A DNA stretch of 19,973 nucleotides, taken from assembly GCA_045617625.1 (NCBI GenBank), contig JAZLJA010000050.1, positions 1 through 19,973 of the forward strand, given 5' to 3'. Within the stretch, counting starts at the first letter, position 1. Every line of letters begins with the position of its first letter. This document shows, piece after piece, positions 8,535 through 14,489 of this stretch. The notes beneath the pieces are model-generated. The model saw nothing but the letters and a program-made list of their open reading frames with translations, was not told the DNA's origin and ran no database searches. The DNA is from Firm-04 sp045617625 (GTDB taxonomy: Bacteria; Bacillota; Clostridia; Oscillospirales; Ruminococcaceae). A program made the translations under genes and the position numbers.

Positions 8535-8563
8535 TTGACAAATCCTTCAACTTGTGCTATACT
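8535..8563 (+). promoter_or_regulatory. Promoter of smpB-ssrA
   Basis: Consensus TTGACA (8535-8540), a 17-base spacer, and TATACT (8558-8563) with a TGC extended -10. Confidence 0.88.
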
Positions 8564-8598
8564 AATCCCATGTCCCAAACGAAAGGAGCGTGACGAAT

Positions 8599-9072
8599 TT
8601 GCGTCAGCCGGGAACCAAACAAATCGCCGATAACCGCAAAGCCCGTCACGATTATTTCATTCTGGAAACCTATGAGGCGGGCATCGAACTGGTCGGCACG
8701 GAAGTCAAATCCATCCGTCAAGGCAATGTCAACCTCAAGGACAGCTGGTGTGCCATCGAGGAAGGCGAGCTTTTTCTCCGCGATATGCACATCTCACCCT
8801 ACGAAAAAGGCAATCTGTTCAACCGCGAGCCGCGGCGTCCCAGACGGCTTCTCATGCACAAGCGCGAGATCCTCAAGCTGTTTGGTACACTCAAAACGCA
8901 GGGGCTCACGCTGATTCCGTTGTCGCTTTACTTCAAGGACAGCCGTGTGAAAGTTCAGATCGGGCTCTGCAAGGGCAAAAAGCTCCACGACAAGCGCGAT
9001 GATGCGGCAATCCGCTCTGCAAACCGTGAAATCGACCGTGCAGTGAAGGAACGCCGCGGCAGAGAGCTTTAA
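8599..9072 (+). CDS. smpB: SsrA-binding protein SmpB
   Basis: Binds the tRNA-like part of tmRNA and delivers it to stalled ribosomes (trans-translation). Family marks: KQIADNRKARHDYFILETYEAG, then the near-invariant GTEVKSIRQGNVNLKDSW, then MHISPY near the middle, LYFKDSRVKVQIGL, KGKKLHDKRD, and a basic C-terminal tail that enters the mRNA channel. The best start is TTG at 8599, giving 157 residues. AAGGAG at 8583-8588 is 10 bases from this TTG but only 1 base from the in-frame GTG at 8590, so the longer form is unlikely. The gene is followed after 23 bases by ssrA, its RNA partner. Confidence 0.97.
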   Translation: MRQPGTKQIADNRKARHDYFILETYEAGIELVGTEVKSIRQGNVNLKDSWCAIEEGELFLRDMHISPYEKGNLFNREPRRPRRLLMHKREILKLFGTLKTQGLTLIPLSLYFKDSRVKVQIGLCKGKKLHDKRDDAAIRSANREIDRAVKERRGREL

Positions 9073-9095
9073 TCGCAAGCCCATGTCTCAATTAT

Positions 9096-9443
9096 GGGGG
9101 CGTAAAGGTTTCGACGGGGGCTGTGAAGTTTGGTCTGCGCGTCGGGGCGCACTGCCCGCAAATGGTGCAACCTTATAAATTTAAACGAGAACAACGATTC
9201 CGTTTTGATGGCCGCTTAAGGCCGTCCGTCTGCCCGAAACATACCGCGGGTTCGGTGTCAGGCGTCATGACGCGGTGAACGTCTGCTGCCTGCGCTCGGA
9301 AGCAGCAGTCGGATTACGAGCTACCGTTTTTGCAAGCCTGTTTGTCGGCGTGCATCAGCGGGAATTTAATTGACAAACTACACGCGTAGACGACCGGATG
9401 AATCGGTTTTCGGACAGGAGTTCAATTCTCCTCGCCTCCACCA
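9096..9443 (+). ncRNA. ssrA: Transfer-messenger RNA (tmRNA)
   Basis: A one-piece tmRNA of 348 bases. The 5' end GGGGGCG pairs with CGCCTCC just before the encoded ACCA at 9440-9443. After the stem come the conserved TAAAGGTTTCGACGGGGG and, at the 3' end, a T-arm with GTTCAATTC. The tag frame starts at GAG 9187, directly after TAAAC, the usual context before the resume codon. It runs to TAA 9217-9219, coding for ENNDSVLMAA after the alanine loaded on the RNA. The stop sits in a GGCC...GGCC hairpin as in other tmRNAs. No promoter is visible in the 23 bases after smpB, so the RNA is probably cut from an smpB-ssrA transcript. Confidence 0.97.
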
Positions 9444-9447
9444 AATC

Positions 9448-9492
9448 AAAAATCGCGTATCTTCGATATCAGTTCGTAGATACGCGATTTTT
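9448..9492 (+). terminator. Rho-independent terminator of smpB-ssrA
   Basis: AAAAATCGCGTATCT (9448-9462) pairs perfectly with AGATACGCGATTTTT (9478-9492) around a 15-base loop that contains GATATC. The 3' arm provides the T run. It is a strong hairpin 4 bases after the tmRNA CCA end. Confidence 0.92.
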
Positions 9493-9544
9493 CTATCCAT
9501 TATATGTCATAACCGCGACGCTGTTTTTCGGCATAATACGCTTT

Positions 9545-9565
9545 GTGTCATAAAAATTATGACAC
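9545..9565. repeat. Perfect 9+9 palindrome
   Basis: GTGTCATAA (9545-9553) and TTATGACAC (9557-9565) are separated by AAA. On the minus strand it begins 3 bases after the stop of the short remnant ORF ending at 9569. It lacks a T tract. It could be an operator-like site or the hairpin of a former 3' end. Confidence 0.6.
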
Positions 9566-9568
9566 GTT

Positions 9569-9736
9569 TCAAATGGGAATATGCTCGATCGCAGCATCAT
9601 ATGCAGAACTGAAATTCGCAGTATCGACATCCAACTCCGCAGGGATCTCGACCGTTTCAAACTCCGCGCCGTTCCATTCGACATCAGGAATGATGCGTAC
9701 TTCTTCATCGGGGATGCTGTCAAGCTCCGCACGCAT
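9569..9736 (-). pseudogene. Short acidic ORF, probably a 3' gene remnant
   Basis: A minus-strand frame of 55 codons from ATG 9736 to TGA 9569. It reads MRAELDSIPDEEVRIIPD, then WNGAEFETVEIPAELDVD, and ends AAIEHIPI. Composition and codons look like a real acidic protein of this genome. The frame stays open upstream of the ATG to a TGA inside the hairpin at 9767-9796, and no ribosome site precedes the ATG. This fits the surviving 3' end of a lost gene better than a complete small gene. I do not recognise the family. Confidence 0.4.
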
Positions 9737-9760
9737 TGTTTCGATGCCGTCGGCTACTGC

Positions 9761-9796
9761 AAAATGCCGGCACCTGCATTTTCATGCAGGTGCCGG
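9761..9796 (-). terminator. Terminator of the 9833-11266 gene
   Basis: On the minus strand, CCGGCACCTGCAT pairs with ATGCAGGTGCCGG around a GAAA tetraloop, then CATTTT. The 13-bp GC-rich stem starts 36 bases after the stop. The T run is short and offset by two bases. Confidence 0.75.
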
Positions 9797-9832
9797 TCTT
9801 TACGGGGGGATATGAGAGGAGGGAGGAGATAA

Positions 9833-11266
9833 TCAGAACGGATAAGATGCTGTGCCGAAGAAAATGTTGTTGAAGAACATCTTAGTGGTGTCAACGCCGA
9901 GCACCATTTTGAACATATCGGTGGAAACACCGCCCATGTCCACGAGATTATCAGAATACTGCTGAATCGCCGCACATTTCACCGCTTTCTGCGATGCATT
10001 GAGCTGCGGCATGGTGGTCGAGGCATCCATCGTCACACGAATGCTGTCAAACAGCATCTGACCAACGGTTTCGCCTTCGTCATAATTCGTCATCTTAAAC
10101 AGACCCATTGTGCGGATCTCGTCATACCATGCAGGTGTCGGGGTCGTGTTCGGAAGCTGTTTATAGGCATCCGCGACGCCGCCCAGCTTCTTGATGACAT
10201 TCTGATAATCTGCGGATTTGCTGTCAGCACACAGACCATAAAACTCGATGTAAGAAATGTGCTGTTCACCGTTATACATATAGTCGGTGGAAATCAGCGG
10301 GAGATCTTTCTCAAACGGTGCCAGAACCATTGTTGCCATCTGCTGTGCACCGTCGGTTTTCATCACGCTGAGATTGCCGTAGCCTTCCACGACATACTGC
10401 TTCACATCAAACTGCATCATGCCGAAGATGTTGATCGTCGAGAATTCGCCCGTATCCACAGGAGTCAGCTCGTAGTATTCGGAAATGATATCCAGTGCTT
10501 CATCCACATCCTTGTTCAGCAGATAGCTGTTGTACTTGCGGATATAATCTGCCTTGTTCTCGGATACATTTCCTGCAATCCCTGCATAGTTTCTGCCGTA
10601 ATTTGCATTGACATTGTTGGCATTGAGGGTAATGGTATCCGCGATCACGACCACATTGTTGAGGTTGATATTGTTCGCGGTGATCTCCACATTGCCCAGC
10701 GGCGCATAGATGATGCCGCTCAGATTGACGTTGTTGCAGTCGATGATGATGTCACCAAACTGCGAATACAGCACGGAATTATTCACGTTGCTGACATTGC
10801 CGCTGATGTCGATGTCATTCTCCGCCTTGATCGCCGCGGAGATGTTTGAATTGCCCTTGATCGCGGCATCCCCCGTCACGTCCAGCGGTGCATTGACATT
10901 GACGTTTGATTTTGACAGATTCAGTGCATCCACTGCCTGCGCATTTCCGAAATACTGTGCATTGATCTTGTCACCGATGAACAGCATATCCGCATCGGCA
11001 TTCTGAATGGTCTTGCCGTTGATGCTCGGCTTTTTGCCCGTAACGATCGTGCCGTTTGCCGCAATGTCGCCGTTCATGCAAAAATGCTTTGCATTGACGG
11101 TGATCGCACCTGCATCCTCAGATGCCGCAAACATCGCATACGGGAAGCGTGCTTCATCTTTGGCGGCAGCCTGCACAATGGGCAAGGCAGATACCGTTGA
11201 GAGAGAGAACATGGACACCGCTGCCGAAAGCATTGCGGCACTACGTTTTACGATCTGTTTTTTCAT
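9833..11266 (-). CDS. Secreted protein with Asn-rich beta-helix-like repeats, function unknown
   Basis: 477 residues. The start ATG at 11266 follows AAGGAG by 10 bases; a longer reading to 11341 would cross the promoter and is wrong. A signal peptide covers about 1-34 (KKQIVKR, a hydrophobic core, then PIVQAAA). Residues about 45-235 hold short repeats rich in Asn, Ile and Val: FCMNGDIAANGTI, NVNVNAPLDVTGDAAIKGN, DIDISGNVSNVNN, DIIIDCNNVNLSGIIYAPLG, VEITANNINLNNVVVIAD, ITLNANNVNANYG. Each looks like one turn of a right-handed beta-helix, as in bactofilin-like or polymer-forming proteins. The C-terminal half (about 240-477) is a mixed alpha/beta region that I do not recognise. It contains a likely globular part (EYYELTPVDTGEFSTINIFG; GEQHISYIEFYGLCADSK). 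It has no dockerin and no sorting signal, so release to the medium or non-covalent surface binding is likely. It is a single-gene unit with its own promoter and terminator. Confidence 0.85.
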   Translation of the reverse strand: MKKQIVKRSAAMLSAAVSMFSLSTVSALPIVQAAAKDEARFPYAMFAASEDAGAITVNAKHFCMNGDIAANGTIVTGKKPSINGKTIQNADADMLFIGDKINAQYFGNAQAVDALNLSKSNVNVNAPLDVTGDAAIKGNSNISAAIKAENDIDISGNVSNVNNSVLYSQFGDIIIDCNNVNLSGIIYAPLGNVEITANNINLNNVVVIADTITLNANNVNANYGRNYAGIAGNVSENKADYIRKYNSYLLNKDVDEALDIISEYYELTPVDTGEFSTINIFGMMQFDVKQYVVEGYGNLSVMKTDGAQQMATMVLAPFEKDLPLISTDYMYNGEQHISYIEFYGLCADSKSADYQNVIKKLGGVADAYKQLPNTTPTPAWYDEIRTMGLFKMTNYDEGETVGQMLFDSIRVTMDASTTMPQLNASQKAVKCAAIQQYSDNLVDMGGVSTDMFKMVLGVDTTKMFFNNIFFGTASYPF

Positions 11267-11328
11267 ATGAAACACACTCCTTCTGATAAATAAAATGTCG
11301 TTGGGGGCTTGTTTTTGCCCACGCCTCC

Positions 11329-11357
11329 AGTATAGCCACAAAAAACGATATTGTCAA
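11329..11357 (-). promoter_or_regulatory. Promoter of the secreted Asn-rich protein
   Basis: On the minus strand, TTGACA (11357-11352), a 17-base spacer, TATACT (11334-11329). The flank upstream of the -35 is very AT-rich (11358-11430) and could act as an UP element. It contains ACAAACTTTGT, a small palindrome at 11388-11398. The leader is about 55 bases. Confidence 0.85.
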
Positions 11358-11523
11358 CAATGTTCCTAGTTAATTAACAATTTGGTTACAAACTTTGTCT
11401 CTTTATACAAATTCTAATTTAATAATTTGGACATTTCGCAGGAAATGAAACGTAAAAAAATACACACGGCGCAAAAATCCGAACATTCCCCCTGTATCCG
11501 CCCAAATTTCTTTCCGTGACGAC

Positions 11524-11552
11524 TTGATTTTCCCGCCGCAACATGGTATGAT
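11524..11552 (+). promoter_or_regulatory. Promoter of the ABC-F gene
   Basis: TTGATT (11524-11529), a 17-base spacer, TATGAT (11547-11552) with a TGG extended -10. It lies 34 bases ahead of the ATG at 11587. The stretch 11358-11523 between the two divergent promoters holds no gene that I can support. Confidence 0.75.
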
Positions 11553-11586
11553 AAAGAAGCAAACCATCGAAAGGGTATGGAACACC

Positions 11587-13383
11587 ATGATTTTACTCTC
11601 CGCAAAAAACATCTCCAAGCAATATATGGAACGGCAGGTGCTCGACAACGTCTCGTTTTTTCTGAACGAAGGCGATAAAGTCGGCATCATCGGCATCAAC
11701 GGCACGGGGAAATCCACGCTGCTGCGCATTCTCGCAGGAACCGAAGAACCCGATGAAGGCGAAATCGTCCGCGCAAACGGTGTCCGCATTTCCTATCTGC
11801 CGCAAATTCCCGCCTTCGACGAGACAGGCTCGGTGCTTTCGCAGGTGCTTGCCCATCTCCCAGCAGATTTGCAGCAGGCAAAGGAATTTGAAGCCAAGTC
11901 CATTCTTGGAAAGCTCGGCATTACGGATGACTCACGCGACATCAGCACACTTTCAGGCGGCGAAAAACGACGCGCCGCCATCGCCGCCGCATTCATTCAG
12001 CCAAGCGATGTGCTGCTGCTCGATGAACCCACCAACCACATCGACAACGAAACCGTGCTGCTCCTCGAATCACTGCTGCTCAGCTATCGCGGTGCCATTG
12101 TCATGGTCACGCACGACCGCTGTTTTCTCAACCGCATCACCAAAACCATCGCAGAAGTTGACCGCGGCGCACTGTATCTCTGCGCGGGAAATTATGAGAC
12201 CTATCTCGAACAGAAAGCCGCACGCGAGGCCGATGCCGAAGCCGCCGAACGCAAAAACCGTTCGCTTTACCGCCGCGAACTGGAATGGATCCGACGCGGC
12301 GCACGCGCAAGAGGCACCAAAAGCAAAGACCGCATCGCCCGCTTTGAAGCCCTCGAAAACCGTGAAATCCCCGCGGAAACAGAGAAACTGCAAATGCAGT
12401 CGCTTGCTTCGCGGCTGGGAAAGAAAACCATCGAACTTGAACACATCACCAAAGCCGTGGACGGCAAACTGCTCATTCGGGATTTCTCCCATATTCTCGG
12501 GCGAAATGCACGCATCGGCATTGTGGGCAGAAACGGCGCAGGCAAAAGTACCCTGCTCAACATGATCGTCGGGGCACAGACCCCCGACAGCGGCAGCATC
12601 ATCATTGGCGACACGGTCAAGATCGGCTATTTCACGCAGGAATGCGCCTCGATGGATCCTTCACAGCGCGTCATCGAATATATCCGCGACACCGCCGACC
12701 GCATTCAGACCCCCGACGGCACCGTGACCGCCGCACAAATGCTCGAACGCTTTCTGTTCACCCCCGAACTGCAATGGAACCGCATCGAAAAGCTCTCCGG
12801 CGGAGAACGCAAACGCCTGTATCTGCTGAAGATTCTCATGGATGCACCGAACATTCTGCTGCTCGATGAACCCACGAACGATCTGGACATCGCCACGCTG
12901 ACTATCCTCGAAGAATACCTTGAACAGTATCAGGGGGCGGTGATCGCCGTTTCGCATGACCGCTACTTCCTCGACAAAACCGCTGAGGAGATCTGGGAAA
13001 TCGCAGGGGACGGTGTCTGTACGCGCTACACAGGGAATTATTCGGATTATCTGGAAAAACGCAAGCCCAATGCCGCCCCTGCCGCACAGAAGCAAAAATC
13101 ACCTGCCGAGAAAAAAGACCGCGTGTTTCAGGGCAAAACCAAACTCAAATTCTCGTTTAAAGAACAGCGCGAATTTGACACCATCGACGACGATATCGCC
13201 GCACTGGAGACGCAGATCGCAGACACCGAAAAAACCATCTCCGAAAACCTCTCCGATTATGTCAGATTGCAGGAGCTGACCGAACAGAAAAATCAACTGG
13301 AAAATACACTCGCCGAGAAAATGGAACGCTGGGTCTATCTCAACGACCTGGCTGAACGCATCGCAAAAGGCGAAATGGTGTGA
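11587..13383 (+). CDS. ABC-F family ATPase, Uup-like
   Basis: A soluble twin-ATPase protein of 598 residues with no membrane domain. First ABC: Walker A GINGTGKST (about 36-44), signature LSGGEKRR, Walker B VLLLDEPTNHID. Linker with RRELEWIRRGARARGTKSK (about 240-258), which is the Uup-type wording of the linker in this family. Second ABC: Walker A GRNGAGKST (about 314-322), signature LSGGERKR, Walker B ILLLDEPTNDLD (about 422-433). A basic stretch (EKRKPNAAPAAQKQKSPAEKK) leads into a C-terminal coiled coil (about 510-598), as in Uup. ABC-F proteins act on ribosomes at the E site; Uup has also been linked to transposon excision and ribosome-assembly phenotypes. Nothing here points to an antibiotic-resistance member. 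ATG 11587 is favoured; the upstream in-frame start at 11524 lies on the -35 box. Confidence 0.93.
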   Translation: MILLSAKNISKQYMERQVLDNVSFFLNEGDKVGIIGINGTGKSTLLRILAGTEEPDEGEIVRANGVRISYLPQIPAFDETGSVLSQVLAHLPADLQQAKEFEAKSILGKLGITDDSRDISTLSGGEKRRAAIAAAFIQPSDVLLLDEPTNHIDNETVLLLESLLLSYRGAIVMVTHDRCFLNRITKTIAEVDRGALYLCAGNYETYLEQKAAREADAEAAERKNRSLYRRELEWIRRGARARGTKSKDRIARFEALENREIPAETEKLQMQSLASRLGKKTIELEHITKAVDGKLLIRDFSHILGRNARIGIVGRNGAGKSTLLNMIVGAQTPDSGSIIIGDTVKIGYFTQECASMDPSQRVIEYIRDTADRIQTPDGTVTAAQMLERFLFTPELQWNRIEKLSGGERKRLYLLKILMDAPNILLLDEPTNDLDIATLTILEEYLEQYQGAVIAVSHDRYFLDKTAEEIWEIAGDGVCTRYTGNYSDYLEKRKPNAAPAAQKQKSPAEKKDRVFQGKTKLKFSFKEQREFDTIDDDIAALETQIADTEKTISENLSDYVRLQELTEQKNQLENTLAEKMERWVYLNDLAERIAKGEMV

Positions 13384-13396
13384 CCCCACACAGACT

Positions 13397-13429
13397 ATGC
13401 AGTTTTTCCGCTTGGATGACTGCATTTTT
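13397..13429 (+). terminator. Terminator after the ABC-F gene
   Basis: ATGCAGT (13397-13403) pairs with ACTGCAT (13419-13425), with an inner TCC/GGA pairing, followed by five T. It is moderately strong and begins 13 bases after the stop. Confidence 0.65.
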
Positions 13430-13499
13430 CTGTACTTCGCATATCAACCATCCGTTGTCCGAAAACACGAATTGTTGTGTGCTGCAAAATCAACATTGC

Positions 13500-13528
13500 T
13501 TGAACACAACGAAACATTGTGCTATAAT
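13500..13528 (+). promoter_or_regulatory. Promoter of the regulator-GH44 unit
   Basis: TTGAAC (13500-13505), a 17-base spacer, TATAAT (13523-13528) with TGC as extended -10. It lies about 45 bases ahead of the ATG at 13574. Confidence 0.85.
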
Positions 13529-13573
13529 GAGGGTATGCAGAAAGTACCCCCCCTCTCTCGAAAGGAGAACCGC

Positions 13574-14461
13574 ATGACTGCATCATTCAGCAAGAATCTC
13601 GCCAAATTCCGCAAACGCTGCGGCATGACACAAAGTCAGCTTGCCGCAAAACTCAGCGTCACCCCGCAGGCTGTGTCCAAATGGGAAAACGGCAGCCTGC
13701 CCGATACAGAATTTCTCCCCGCGATCGCCTCTGCGCTCGGCGTTTCGCTCGACTTGCTGTTCGGGCTGCGCAGCGAGCGCGAAATGCCCGACCTCGAACA
13801 ACTCATCGTTGACACCATTCGGCAGACCCCGAAGGAAGAACGCGCAGACCGTATCATGTGCCTGTTTCACGCCATCATGAGCGCGTTTCTCGATTACCGC
13901 CTCTCCAAGCTCCGCTATCCCGAAGATCTGGAGCTTGTCACCTACGACGAGGTGCGCACCGACTTCGAGCGCATGATCGCCCGCCTCAACGATGACATGA
14001 AGTTCTTCTGCTTTGTCAAGATCCCCGAAGAAGGCATCAACAGCTATACGGCTGTCACAGATGAAATGCTGCGCCTCTTTCGGATGCTCTCTGACAGGGA
14101 TGCGGTGAACATCATCCACTATCTCGGATGCGGTGCCCGCAACCATATGCAGACTCTGGAGGTTATTTCTGCAAAACTCAGCATCCCGATCGAAAAAGTG
14201 ACCGATGTGATGGGTCAGCTTGACCGATTTGGTCTGGTCTGGCGCGTTTCTGCCGAGTTTACCGAGGATGTGCCCCTCATCTACGGCTTTACCAACAGCT
14301 CCCCTTTGATTCTGCTGCTGGTGCTCGCAAAATCGCTCACCCAATATATTCAGTTCCACGATCTTTTTGCGGATTGCTGGCAGCAGGGCGCATTCCGTAT
14401 GGAGGGTGCAGCCAACAGCATTCCCGTCCCGCAGATCGGCGATTGGGAGGAAGATATATAA
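13574..14461 (+). CDS. XRE-family regulator with a C-terminal winged-helix-like region
   Basis: 295 residues. The N-terminal helix-turn-helix is at about 6-62: LAKFRKRCGMTQSQLAAKLS, VTPQAVSKWENGSLPD, LPAIASALGVSLDLLFG, a textbook Cro/CI-type domain. Residues 70-160 look helical (ARLNDDMKFFCFVKIPEEG). At about 170-245 comes a second possible winged helix (LRMLSDRDAVNIIHYLG; LEVISAKLSIPIEKVTDVMGQLDRFGLVWRV), similar in pattern to ArsR/DUF-type sensor regulators. The end, rich in Phe/Gln/Leu, may be a sensing or dimer part. ATG 13574 has AAAGGAG 7 bases upstream; a longer frame from 13397 passes through the promoter and is rejected. GH44 begins 28 bases downstream with its own ribosome site but no promoter, so both genes are probably one transcript. 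The target site and signal are unknown. Confidence 0.92.
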   Translation: MTASFSKNLAKFRKRCGMTQSQLAAKLSVTPQAVSKWENGSLPDTEFLPAIASALGVSLDLLFGLRSEREMPDLEQLIVDTIRQTPKEERADRIMCLFHAIMSAFLDYRLSKLRYPEDLELVTYDEVRTDFERMIARLNDDMKFFCFVKIPEEGINSYTAVTDEMLRLFRMLSDRDAVNIIHYLGCGARNHMQTLEVISAKLSIPIEKVTDVMGQLDRFGLVWRVSAEFTEDVPLIYGFTNSSPLILLLVLAKSLTQYIQFHDLFADCWQQGAFRMEGAANSIPVPQIGDWEEDI

Positions 14462-14489
14462 TCCAAACCGAAGGGAAAGAGGAGTCCGA

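Noticed and set aside
8590..8598. GTG start for smpB
   Set aside because: The ribosome site ends one base before this GTG, too close to work. The TTG at 8599 has 10-base spacing.
11524..11586. A 21-residue N-terminal extension of the ABC-F protein
   Set aside because: The extended start falls on the -35 box and has no ribosome site. ABC-F homology begins right after ATG 11587.
13397..13573. A 59-residue N-terminal extension of the XRE regulator
   Set aside because: It would run through the terminator and the promoter. The helix-turn-helix begins right after ATG 13574, which has a good ribosome site.
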